Assembly (NCBI RefSeq): GCF_002086795.1
Contig: NZ_MVIM01000010.1
Coordinates: 117,672-181,671, forward strand
Reading direction: 5' to 3'
Length of the DNA stretch: 64,000 nt
Source of the DNA: Mycolicibacterium tusciae
GTDB lineage: Bacteria; Actinomycetota; Actinomycetes; Mycobacteriales; Mycobacteriaceae
The notes below the pieces were generated by a model, which had not been told where the DNA came from, did no database searches, and saw nothing but the letters and a program-made list of their open reading frames with translations. Each line of letters starts with the position of its first letter. Position 1 is the stretch's first letter. Positions 1-7,206 of the stretch are shown here, in pieces. The translations under genes were made by a program, and so were the position numbers.

Positions 1-98
1 TCGGAAACCGTGATGCGCCTTCCGGTCCAGTCTTCGTATTCCGTTGCGACGCCGTACCGTCGCGCCAACTCGACGAGCGACTCGGGGAGTTCGGTCAT
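1..98 (-). CDS. malQ: 4-alpha-glucanotransferase, N-terminal fragment
   Basis: Only the first 32 codons are inside the window. The peptide starts MTELPESLVELARRYGVATE and continues EDWTGRRITVSE, which I recognise as the N-terminus of actinobacterial MalQ (amylomaltase, GH77), the enzyme that transfers maltodextrin segments between glucans. The ATG is 20 bp from the stop of the decarboxylase gene, on the same strand, so the two may be co-transcribed with lysA upstream. The catalytic region lies outside the window. The identification rests on recall of the N-terminal sequence alone. Confidence 0.7.
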   Translation of the reverse strand, partial: MTELPESLVELARRYGVATEYEDWTGRRITVS

Positions 99-117
99 GC
101 GACTATCTTGCCCGCAA

Positions 118-1395
118 TCACTCGACGTCACGCATCAGCAGGTCATCCCAGGTGTCGCGGCGGACCACCAGCCGCGCCGCACCGGCGCGGGTGAACACCA
201 CCGGAACCCGGCGGGCACCGTTGTACTGATTGGACATCGTGTAGCAGTAGGCCCCGGTGACGGGCACCACGAGCAGGTCGCCGATCGATGGTTCTCGTAG
301 TGCGACGCCGTCGACCAGTTGGTCGCCCGATTCGCAGTGCCGTCCGACGACGCTGACGGTTTCGCCGCCACCGACCCGGTTGACGATCGTCGCCTCGAAC
401 CGCTGACCGGTGAGTGAGACCTCGAGATTGTCACCCATGCCGCCGTCCACCGCGACGTGCGTGACGACGCCGCGTTTGAGGGTCGTGATGCGGTAGATCG
501 TGCACGCGCTGTTGGCGACCATGCTGCGGCCGGGTTCGACGATGATGCGGCTGCCCGCCGGTAGCAGCGCCGTCGCCTGAGTCACCATCGCGTCGGCATA
601 GTCGTCGAGGGTCGGCGGGTGCTCCGCGTAGGTGTAGCGCACGCCGAGCCCACCGCCGAGGTCATACACCTCGAAGGTGCCCAGCTTGGCGATCGGCTCG
701 ACCGCCTGCGCGAGCTGCTCGACGTTCAGCAGCTGTGAGCCGACATGGGTGTGCACGCCATCGAGGCGCATCTTGGCGCTGCGCTCGATCCGTGCGATCG
801 CGGCACGGGCATCGTCGGGCGCCAGGCCGAACTTCGACCCAGCGTGCCCCGTCGCCTGCGAGGCATGTGTGGCGGCCTCCACGCCCGGGATGACCCGGAC
901 CAGGCACGGCTGCTGATGTCCCGTCGGAACGATGCGCTCGAGGCGGTCGATGTCGTCGAAGTTGTCGACGACCACCAGTCCGATTCCGTGCTTCACAGCC
1001 ATGCCGAGTTCGTCGTCGGATTTGGCATTGCCGTGCAGCAGAATCCGGGCCGGGTCGACGCCCGCCTTGAGAGCGGTCCGGATCTCGCCGCCGCCCGCGA
1101 CGTCGAGGTGGAGACCCTCATGGGCCATCACCCGCTGAACGGCCGTGCATGGGAATGACTTCGACGCGAACGCCACGTCGCAGCGCGGCCAGCGACTGCG
1201 GAAGGCGCTGAGGTAGTCGCGGGCCCGCTGACGCAACGCGTCTTCGGAGACGACGATGGCCGGCGTGCCGAACTGCGCGGCCACGTCGTCGAGGCGGCAT
1301 CCGCCGACCACGAGGGTTCCGTCGCTGTCGGTGCGGGTGCCCGGTGGGAAGAGGCCGACCAACTCGTCGGCCGTCGCCTCGGTGTGGATCGTCAT
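118..1395 (-). CDS. lysA: Diaminopimelate decarboxylase (LysA family, PLP fold III)
   Basis: This 425-residue protein has the order of a LysA-type enzyme, which decarboxylates meso-diaminopimelate to lysine with pyridoxal phosphate. Visible motifs are VAFASKSFPC, where the lysine should hold PLP, HTHVGSQL, a glycine-rich DLGGGLG phosphate site, VEPGRSM, the substrate-binding CESGD and the C-terminal GAYCYTMSNQYN. Length is normal. The main mycobacterial lysA usually lies beside argS and thrA (Rv1293 in M. tuberculosis). This copy sits between malQ and a divergent TetR gene, so it is probably a second paralogue, and a related substrate such as ornithine or carboxynorspermidine is possible. The ATG lies 77 bp from the TetR start. 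Confidence 0.85.
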   Translation of the reverse strand: MTIHTEATADELVGLFPPGTRTDSDGTLVVGGCRLDDVAAQFGTPAIVVSEDALRQRARDYLSAFRSRWPRCDVAFASKSFPCTAVQRVMAHEGLHLDVAGGGEIRTALKAGVDPARILLHGNAKSDDELGMAVKHGIGLVVVDNFDDIDRLERIVPTGHQQPCLVRVIPGVEAATHASQATGHAGSKFGLAPDDARAAIARIERSAKMRLDGVHTHVGSQLLNVEQLAQAVEPIAKLGTFEVYDLGGGLGVRYTYAEHPPTLDDYADAMVTQATALLPAGSRIIVEPGRSMVANSACTIYRITTLKRGVVTHVAVDGGMGDNLEVSLTGQRFEATIVNRVGGGETVSVVGRHCESGDQLVDGVALREPSIGDLLVVPVTGAYCYTMSNQYNGARRVPVVFTRAGAARLVVRRDTWDDLLMRDVE

Positions 1396-1434
1396 CGCCC
1401 CAGCGTCTCACCGCGTGTGCGCGCGTGAATGCAG

Positions 1435-1463
1435 TCGACAAAGTTCGCGAACTCACCTATGGT
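1435..1463 (+). promoter_or_regulatory. Promoter of the TetR-SDR pair
   Basis: A TCGACA -35 element is followed, after 17 bp, by a TATGGT -10 element. The predicted transcription start falls about 7-10 nt after the -10, at or just before the ATG at 1473. That suggests a leaderless transcript. No ribosome binding site is visible upstream of this gene, which fits. Confidence 0.55.
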
Positions 1464-1466
1464 ATG

Positions 1467-1486
1467 TCTGTAATGATCCTTACAGA
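1467..1486. promoter_or_regulatory. Perfect inverted repeat, probable TetR operator
   Basis: TCTGTAA and TTACAGA form perfect 7-bp arms around a 6-bp spacer. The palindrome covers the predicted transcription start and the first codons of the TetR gene, just downstream of the -10 element. This is a classic position for autorepression. That the local TetR protein binds it is inference from proximity. Confidence 0.6.
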
Positions 1487-2090
1487 GCGAACGCCGACGA
1501 AAAAGCAGCAGCAGGGCGAGCAGTCCCGCGAGCAGATCCTCGACGCGACGGAAAAGCTGATGGCCTCACGCGGCTACGCCGCGACGTCCATCAGTGACAT
1601 CCGCAAGGCCTGCGGCCTTCCGGCGAGTTCGATCTACTGGCACTTCGCATCCAAGGATGGCGTGCTGGCGGCCGTCATGGAACGCGGTGCCCAGCGGTAT
1701 TTCGCGGCCATACCCGCCGACGCCACCGTCGAACGACAGCTCGACGCGGTGATCAACCAGCAGTCACAGCATCCGGACTTCCTGCGGCTGTTCCTGCTCC
1801 TGTCACTGGAGCGCAGCGACGATCCCGCGGTCGCCGAAGTGGTGCGACGGGTCCGCGACACCGCGATCGCGCGGTTTCGCGACGCGATCGCACAACTGCT
1901 TCCCGACGACATTCCCGACCGCACGGCGCAGCGCGTCCTGGATGAACTCGCCGCGGTGGCCGTCGCACTGTCGGACGGCATCTTCCTCGCGGTCCATCTC
2001 GAGCCCGAGACCACCGACGTCGACCGGATGTACCGGCGGCTGCATCAGACCGTAACCGCCTTGATCCCGGCTCTCTTGGAGGAGAAGTGA
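1473..2090 (+). CDS. TetR/AcrR-family transcriptional regulator
   Basis: A 205-residue regulator. The N-terminal helix-turn-helix is clear: REQILDATEKLMASRGYAAT, then SISDIRKACGLPASSIYWHFASKDGVL. The rest is the variable all-helical ligand and dimer domain. I chose the ATG that matches a leaderless start; an in-frame ATG nine bases upstream is also possible. The stop overlaps the GTG of the next SDR gene in the pattern GTGA, so the two are translationally coupled and the SDR is the likely regulated gene. The inducer cannot be told from sequence. Confidence 0.85.
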   Translation: MILTERTPTKKQQQGEQSREQILDATEKLMASRGYAATSISDIRKACGLPASSIYWHFASKDGVLAAVMERGAQRYFAAIPADATVERQLDAVINQQSQHPDFLRLFLLLSLERSDDPAVAEVVRRVRDTAIARFRDAIAQLLPDDIPDRTAQRVLDELAAVAVALSDGIFLAVHLEPETTDVDRMYRRLHQTVTALIPALLEEK

Positions 2091-3040
2091 CCGCAACACC
2101 GAACAAGACAGCGATCATCACCGGTGCCAGCGCCGGTCTCGGATTGGAATGCGCGACAGCGCTTCTCGCGAGTGACCCAACCTGGCACGTCGTGTTCGCG
2201 GTGCGCGACGTGGCGCGCGGCGCGCACTCGGTCGAACAGGCCGGCCACCCGGCGCGGTGCACGGTTCTCGAAATGGACCTCGCGTCGCTGACGTCGGTCC
2301 ACGCCTTTGCCGACGACTTCGGCGGCCGCGGACTGCCGCCGCTGCATGCGATCGTCTGCAATGCCGGCCTTCAGGTGGTGTCGGGCACCGAACGCACCGC
2401 CGAGGGCGTGGAGATGACGTTCGGAGTGAACCATCTCGGACACTTCGCCCTGGTGCGGGACCTGCTCGCGGACCTGGCCCACCCGGCGCGCATCGTGGTC
2501 GTCGCCAGCGGTACCCACGATCCGGCGAAGACCACGGGTATGCCCGCACCGCGGTACACCAGGGCCGCCGACCTCGCGCACCCCGCGGATGACGAACCGG
2601 TCGACGGCCGCCGCCGGTACACCACGTCGAAGCTGTGCAACGTGCTGTACACGTACGAACTCGATCGCCGGCTCGGCTGCGGCGTCAACGGTGTCACGGT
2701 CAACGCGTTCGATCCCGGCCTGATGCCCGGCTCCGGCCTGGCCCGCGATTACTCGGCGATCGGGCGGTGGGCCTGGCGGTACGTGTTCCCACTGCTGCGG
2801 GTGCTGCCGAATGTCAACAGCGCCCGGGCCTCGGGCGCGCGCCTGGCGGCGCTGGTCTGCGATCCCCGGTTCGACGACGTCACCGGCTCGTATTTCGAAG
2901 GGGAGCGGCCGATCGCATCGTCGGCCGACTCCTACGACCGTGCAAAGGCGCTCGACCTGTGGGAGACGAGCGAGCGACTACTCGAACGCACCGAACATCA
3001 GGATCAGCCCGGCGAACCCCGCGGTCGCGCAGCCAAGTAG
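2087..3040 (+). CDS. Short-chain dehydrogenase, protochlorophyllide-reductase-like
   Basis: A 317-residue NAD(P)-dependent oxidoreductase of the extended SDR type. It has the TGASAGLG cofactor loop at residues 11-18, CNAG, NHLGHF and the catalytic YTTSK (Tyr-x3-Lys). The GTG start sits 4 bp inside the TetR gene, with a good GGAGGAG ribosome site. Such proteins are often annotated as protochlorophyllide reductase or retinol dehydrogenase homologues; in a non-photosynthetic mycobacterium the substrate is unknown. The last 63 bases overlap the oppositely oriented DUF202 gene, so both proteins' C-termini are encoded by the same DNA. Confidence 0.85.
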   Translation: MTATPNKTAIITGASAGLGLECATALLASDPTWHVVFAVRDVARGAHSVEQAGHPARCTVLEMDLASLTSVHAFADDFGGRGLPPLHAIVCNAGLQVVSGTERTAEGVEMTFGVNHLGHFALVRDLLADLAHPARIVVVASGTHDPAKTTGMPAPRYTRAADLAHPADDEPVDGRRRYTTSKLCNVLYTYELDRRLGCGVNGVTVNAFDPGLMPGSGLARDYSAIGRWAWRYVFPLLRVLPNVNSARASGARLAALVCDPRFDDVTGSYFEGERPIASSADSYDRAKALDLWETSERLLERTEHQDQPGEPRGRAAK

Positions 3041-3274
3041 GACGATCTCCGTCTTCGCCGCGACCGTGAAACGGTGCGCCCGTCGGCGGGCCAGCCAGAC
3101 GACAAGGACCGCCAACAGGGCTCCCACCACGGGCAGTGCGATCCGCCCGTCATCCAGTGGACCCCGACCGAACAATGGCAGCGCTCCGGCGACCAGGAAG
3201 CTGATCGCGGTTCGCTCCCAGGACAACTGGGTGCGTTCGGCCTGTAACCCTGGCTTCTCCGGTCGAGGCGGCAT
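2978..3274 (-). CDS. DUF202-family small membrane protein
   Basis: A 98-residue protein with the DUF202 (YidH-type) signature near its N-terminus, LQAERTQLSWERTAISFL, followed by hydrophobic segments at about 28-45, 46-63 and 77-95. The family is of unknown function and is often encoded as adjacent pairs, as here: the partner lies 3 bp upstream on the same strand. Its 3' end overlaps the convergent SDR gene by 63 bp. Confidence 0.75.
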   Translation of the reverse strand: MPPRPEKPGLQAERTQLSWERTAISFLVAGALPLFGRGPLDDGRIALPVVGALLAVLVVWLARRRAHRFTVAAKTEIVLLGCATAGFAGLILMFGAFE

Positions 3275-3277
3275 GGT

Positions 3278-3625
3278 TTACGGCTGCACCGCGATCACGA
3301 CGATCAGTGCGATGGTCAGTACGACGATGGCGCCGCCGAGCAGCGCCGGCATCCGGGATCGGGGCAGTTCGCCGCCCTCATGCATGGCGGTCTGCACAGC
3401 ACGCCAACGCAGAACCGCCAGCACCGCAAGGACGCCGCCAGATGCAGTCAGCACCATCCCGAGGCCGTGGCGCACTCCGGGAATGGTCAGGGCAGGCACC
3501 AGTTGCACGACCGCGACGCCGCCGGCGATCAGTGCCAGCGCGGTGCGGATCCACGCGAGGAAGGTGCGCTCGTTGGCGAGCGTGAAGCGATAGTCCAGAT
3601 CCTCGTGATCGTCGGTCACTGCCAC
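3278..3625 (-). CDS. DUF202-family small membrane protein
   Basis: A 115-residue member of the same family as its downstream neighbour. The core motif is FTLANERTFLAWIRTALAL at residues 14-32, with three predicted membrane segments and a short acidic N-terminus (DDHEDLD). Together the two probably form a membrane heteromer; no function is established for the family. It is first in the two-gene minus-strand unit and diverges from the MFS gene across 43 bp. Confidence 0.8.
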   Translation of the reverse strand: MAVTDDHEDLDYRFTLANERTFLAWIRTALALIAGGVAVVQLVPALTIPGVRHGLGMVLTASGGVLAVLAVLRWRAVQTAMHEGGELPRSRMPALLGGAIVVLTIALIVVIAVQP

Positions 3626-3654
3626 GACCAGTCAGCCTAGAGTCCGGGGGTCGG

Positions 3655-3660
3655 TAGTGT
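3655..3660 (+). promoter_or_regulatory. -10 element of the MFS gene
   Basis: TAGTGT ends eight bases before the ATG at 3669. The spacing suits a leaderless mRNA, and there is no ribosome site in front of either that ATG or the alternative GTG at 3657. No good -35 is visible. Confidence 0.4.
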
Positions 3661-3668
3661 CGCCGGAC

Positions 3669-4868
3669 ATGGCGCCTGAATCGGTCGACGTCGTTGTGGC
3701 GCAGCACCGAAGGGCCAGAATCGCGGTCGCGGCCCTGTTCCTGAGCAACGGAGCGTTGTTCGCCAACCTGTTGCCCCGCTACCCGGAGATCAAGACCGAC
3801 CTGCAGTTGTCCAACACGATGTTCGGAATCGCGATCGCGGCGTTCTCCGCGGGCGCGTTGGTGGCAGGCCTCTCCGCGGGGGCGTTGATCCGCAGGTACC
3901 GATCGTCGCGCGTGGCGGTCGTCAGCACCCTCGGCCTCGCGGGATTCGTCGTCGCTGCGGCCCTGGCAGGAACCCCGTTGATTCTCGCCGCCGCGTTGTT
4001 CATGGCGGGAGCGTGCGATGCGGTCACCGACGTGGCGCAGAACGCGCACGGGCTGCGGTTGCAGCGCAATTACGGCCGGTCGATCATCAACTCGCTGCAT
4101 GCGGTCTGGGCGGCGGGAGCCATCATCGGCGGTGTGATGGGTGCCGGCGCGATCGCGCTGGGCATTTCCCGGGCAACGCATTTGGCGATCGCGGCGGTCC
4201 TGTTCGGCGGCGTCGTGCTGATCGCCTACCCGTACCTGTTGAAGGGGGCCGATCACAGCGACCATCCGGCGCGGCCGGCAGGGCAGGGATCTGGTGCGGG
4301 TTTGGCGGTGTACGGGACACTGGTCGCGCTCGTCGTGCTCGCCATCGCGGGAGCGACCGTCGAGGATGCGGGAAGTTCCTGGGCGACACTGTATTTGCGT
4401 GACAGCCTCGGTGCGCCCGGGGCGGTCGCGGTGTTCGGCTATGTCGCGCTGGTCGGATTCATGTTCATCGGCCGGCTGATCGGGGACCGTCTTGTCGACA
4501 GGTTCGGCGAACGCGCGGTGGTTCGCGCCGGTGGCGTCCTCGCGGCCGCGGGAATGGGGGCGGCGCTGACCTTCCCCTCGATTCCAGGCACCATCGCGGG
4601 GTTCGCTGCGGCGGGCTTCGGAGTGGCGACCCTCATCCCGGCGGCGATGCACCGCGCCGACCAGCTGCCTGGCCTGCGCCCGGGCAGCGGATTGACGGTG
4701 CTGACGTGGCTGATGCGGATCGGTTTCTTCGGCGCGCCCCTGATCGTCGGCGTCATCGCCGATGCGACGAGCCTTCGGATCGGCCTGCTGTCCGTGCCTG
4801 TCGCCGGGCTAGTGGCGATCGCACTGGCCGGAGCGCTCAGTGCGCGACCCCGACCATCTCGATCGTGA
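3669..4868 (+). CDS. Major facilitator superfamily transporter
   Basis: A membrane protein of about 399 residues with roughly twelve hydrophobic segments. It belongs to the MFS branch that includes fucose-permease-like and YbjJ-type proteins: LLPRYPEIKTDLQLSNTMFG is followed by a loop rich in small residues and RRYRSSR, then GACDAVTDVAQNAHG in the fourth helix. The C-terminal half has GRLIGDRLVDRFG. The substrate is unknown; sugar or drug export are both plausible. The last 32 bp overlap the 3' end of the convergent SMR gene, which itself suggests an efflux neighbourhood. Confidence 0.75.
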   Translation: MAPESVDVVVAQHRRARIAVAALFLSNGALFANLLPRYPEIKTDLQLSNTMFGIAIAAFSAGALVAGLSAGALIRRYRSSRVAVVSTLGLAGFVVAAALAGTPLILAAALFMAGACDAVTDVAQNAHGLRLQRNYGRSIINSLHAVWAAGAIIGGVMGAGAIALGISRATHLAIAAVLFGGVVLIAYPYLLKGADHSDHPARPAGQGSGAGLAVYGTLVALVVLAIAGATVEDAGSSWATLYLRDSLGAPGAVAVFGYVALVGFMFIGRLIGDRLVDRFGERAVVRAGGVLAAAGMGAALTFPSIPGTIAGFAAAGFGVATLIPAAMHRADQLPGLRPGSGLTVLTWLMRIGFFGAPLIVGVIADATSLRIGLLSVPVAGLVAIALAGALSARPRPSRS

Positions 4869-5160
4869 GCACGCCGCCGATGATGAGCACGATGCCCAGC
4901 CCCATCATCGGAGTCAGGGCTTCGTTGAACAGGAACCGCGCGATGACCGCAACCAGCGCGATGCCGCACGCCGACCACACGCCGTACGCGATGCCGACCG
5001 GCATGCCCAGTCCCAGCGACACGTACAGCAGATAGAACGACAGTAGGTAGCCGGTGATGATCGGTGCGATCCACGCCTTCTTGCGGAAACCGTCCGACGC
5101 GCGGAGCGACAGGGTCGCGACGACTTCGACGAGTATGGCGCCGGCGAGCGCGAGCCACAT
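4837..5160 (-). CDS. Small multidrug resistance (SMR) protein, subunit 2
   Basis: A 107-residue, four-helix SMR protein. The membrane glutamate that couples proton and substrate movement in the family is present in the first helix (GAILVEVVATLSLRASDGF), and MPVGIAYGVWSACG is the conserved third-helix region. Its ATG shares one base with the stop of the preceding SMR gene. Adjacent unequal SMR genes typically encode an obligate heterodimer such as EbrAB or YkkCD. The likely role is export of cationic or guanidinium-like compounds across the inner membrane. Confidence 0.88.
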   Translation of the reverse strand: MWLALAGAILVEVVATLSLRASDGFRKKAWIAPIITGYLLSFYLLYVSLGLGMPVGIAYGVWSACGIALVAVIARFLFNEALTPMMGLGIVLIIGGVLTIEMVGVAH

Positions 5161-5528
5161 CACCGAGCCGCCCCGGCGGCGACATCCGGTTCCGGCTCGG
5201 CGGTCGCGGCGCGATGCGAACCGAACTCGATCAGCAGCACCCCGGCGATGATGAGCCCGATGCCCGCGACGATCGGCCAGGTGAACGGGTCGCCGAAGAG
5301 TACGGCGGCCAGGACCGCGGTGACCGCTGTGCCCAGCGCGCCCCAGATTCCGTACGCGATGCCGACGGGTACGCCGGCGCGCAGCACCATCGTCAAGAAC
5401 ACGAACGAGGTGAGGTAGCCGGCGACCACGACCGCGAGCCACGCCGAATGATCCTGGGAGGCACGCAGAGACAGCGTGGCGGCGACCTCGGTCGAGATTG
5501 CGCCCGCAAGTAGCGCCCACTTCAGCAC
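5160..5528 (-). CDS. Small multidrug resistance (SMR) protein, subunit 1
   Basis: A 122-residue SMR protein with the conserved glutamate in GAISTEVAATLSLRAS and the VPVGIAYGIWGALG third-helix motif. It is slightly longer than its partner because of a hydrophilic C-terminal tail (GSHRAATAEPEPDVAAGAAR). Tail and length differences are common in paired SMR systems, where the two subunits take fixed opposite orientations. It lies 23 bp after a TetR gene on the same strand, which probably controls it. Confidence 0.88.
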   Translation of the reverse strand: MLKWALLAGAISTEVAATLSLRASQDHSAWLAVVVAGYLTSFVFLTMVLRAGVPVGIAYGIWGALGTAVTAVLAAVLFGDPFTWPIVAGIGLIIAGVLLIEFGSHRAATAEPEPDVAAGAAR

Positions 5529-5551
5529 GGCACCAAGCTATGCCATGGGCC

Positions 5552-6181
5552 TCAGACCGCGCGTTCGACCATGGGTGTGAGCACCTCGTGCGCGAACTGC
5601 CGGAGTTCGGCGTCGTCGCTGAAGTCGGGGTCGTCCGGCGGCATCGAGATATAGGTGATGAACAACCGGGCGAACACGTCGGCGACCCAGCGGACCTGCC
5701 GTGGCGGCGTGCCCGGCATGTCACCGTGAATGCAGTTGGCGATGAACGCCGACCCCATCTTCAGCAGTTCCGCCGAATCGATCGGTGCGGGTTCGACGTG
5801 ACCGGCGCGGCGCAGCATCGGATGCTCGCGGGCGAACGTGACCGCGGCGATGAACGCCGCGGCCACCCCTTCGTTCGGATCTTCGGTGGCATCGATGGCA
5901 TCGGCGACGGCGCCGAGGAACCGTTGCGTCTCACGGCGAACCAGCGCTCCCACCAGATCGTCGCGACGGGGGTAGCGGCGGTAGGCCGTCATCCGTGACA
6001 CACCGGCGCGGCGCACCACGTCCTCGACCGTAATCCGTTGCAGCCCAACTGCGGCCGCCTCCTGCAGGGCGGCGTCGAGTATGCGTTGGCTGGTCCGGTC
6101 GGCCGCTTCGCCCACGTTGCCGCCCGCCTTGGCGGTGGACGCGGCGCCGCCGATGACCTCGATGAGCTGGGCGTCGATCAC
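5552..6181 (-). CDS. TetR/AcrR-family transcriptional regulator
   Basis: The regulator has an N-terminal helix-turn-helix, RILDAALQEAAAVGLQRIT then VEDVVRRAGVSRMTAYRRYP. I set the start at the GTG whose first bases overlap the stop of the oxygenase gene (GTGA, 4 bp), giving 209 residues; longer readings would extend far into that gene. The order oxygenase-TetR-SMR-SMR with overlaps or 23-bp gaps indicates one operon. The ligand domain is not diagnostic. A 14-bp palindrome in the operon's promoter is the best candidate operator. Confidence 0.82.
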   Translation of the reverse strand: MIDAQLIEVIGGAASTAKAGGNVGEAADRTSQRILDAALQEAAAVGLQRITVEDVVRRAGVSRMTAYRRYPRRDDLVGALVRRETQRFLGAVADAIDATEDPNEGVAAAFIAAVTFAREHPMLRRAGHVEPAPIDSAELLKMGSAFIANCIHGDMPGTPPRQVRWVADVFARLFITYISMPPDDPDFSDDAELRQFAHEVLTPMVERAV

Positions 6182-7119
6182 GACACCGCGACCTTCGGAC
6201 GCGCACCAGCCGCACGTTCGCGGGCGAGCTCGGCGTACCGCGGTGTCCCGAATGCCCACCGCAAGTGCCGGGCGTCGAGGTGCAGGGCGGGCTCGATGAG
6301 CCGGCGGGTCAGCGCGGACGGGCGGTCATAGCCGATGAGCTCGCGTGCCCACGCCGGGGCGCGGCTCATGCCCGCGTAGATCGCGAACCGGTGCAGTTGC
6401 CGGTCCACCGGCCCTGGCAGGTCGGGGAAAAACGGCGAAGTCGCCAAGAAATCGATGAACTCACGCGTCTGCGCGTTCACGCTCAGCCTCGGTCGCATGG
6501 TCTCGACGTAATCGAAGAGTTCGGCGGCCGTCGTCGGCACCCAGTCTGCGCCGCCCAACTTGCCGATCACCGCCTGTTCGGCCAGATACCGGTCTTGCTC
6601 CTCGCGGCTCAGCGGGCGTTTGGTGTGTTCATAGGTCCGCAGAATCATCCACGGGATGCACGTGTGCACCCAGGCGATCAGCTCGGGATCCAGGGCGCGG
6701 TACGGCACGCCGTCGGGGCGAGTGCCGTTGACGAACGAGTGCACGTGCTTGACGCGTTCGATGACGCGGGTCGCGGCCTCGGTGTTGCCGAACGTCGTGG
6801 TCAGCACGTAGCCCAGGGTGGCGCGGGCCCGCTGGAATGGGTCTTCGCGGTAGTTGGACAGATCCTGAACACCCGCCACCACCGACGGATGGAGGATCTC
6901 CAGCACGATCGCCGGCAAACCGGCCTGCGAGACGGATGCGAGGTCGGCGTTGATCTCCCACGAAATGCTGCCGGGCCCGATCAGCCCGGGATCGCCTGGT
7001 GGCCCACCGTAGACCGCCGGATCATCATGACGACCAGCGCTCTTCTCGAAATCCTGCACGATGCGGTTGCGAAGCTTCTCGGCGGCGACGACCCGCTGCG
7101 GTACAAATGTGACACTCAC
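6178..7119 (-). CDS. Oxygenase MpaB family protein (DUF2236)
   Basis: A 313-residue protein of the DUF2236/ER-bound-oxygenase MpaB family, named after the fungal enzyme of mycophenolic acid synthesis; latex-clearing proteins share the fold. Typical stretches are SWEINADLASV, LEILHPSVVAGV, RATLGYVLTTTFG, HSFVNGTRPDG, LIAWVHTCIPWMIL and TYEHTKRPLS. The histidines in LHPSV, RVKHVHS and WVHT are candidate haem ligands. The chosen GTG follows TATATA by seven bases, suggesting a leaderless mRNA. Mycobacterial members have no firm substrate. It heads an operon with TetR and two SMR genes. Confidence 0.8.
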   Translation of the reverse strand: MSVTFVPQRVVAAEKLRNRIVQDFEKSAGRHDDPAVYGGPPGDPGLIGPGSISWEINADLASVSQAGLPAIVLEILHPSVVAGVQDLSNYREDPFQRARATLGYVLTTTFGNTEAATRVIERVKHVHSFVNGTRPDGVPYRALDPELIAWVHTCIPWMILRTYEHTKRPLSREEQDRYLAEQAVIGKLGGADWVPTTAAELFDYVETMRPRLSVNAQTREFIDFLATSPFFPDLPGPVDRQLHRFAIYAGMSRAPAWARELIGYDRPSALTRRLIEPALHLDARHLRWAFGTPRYAELARERAAGARPKVAVS

Positions 7120-7155
7120 ACCACCATATATACCAGCTGGCCGCGGAGGGATGCG

Positions 7156-7169
7156 GTACGCGCGCGTAC
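7156..7169. promoter_or_regulatory. 14-bp perfect palindrome between divergent genes
   Basis: GTACGCGCGCGTAC is self-complementary over its whole length. It lies 37 bp upstream of the oxygenase-TetR operon start and 38 bp upstream of the esterase start, so a bound TetR dimer could control both directions. Confidence 0.5.
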
Positions 7170-7206
7170 TGTGGAGTGGTTGTTTTCCCATCGAGGAGGT
7201 CAATCG

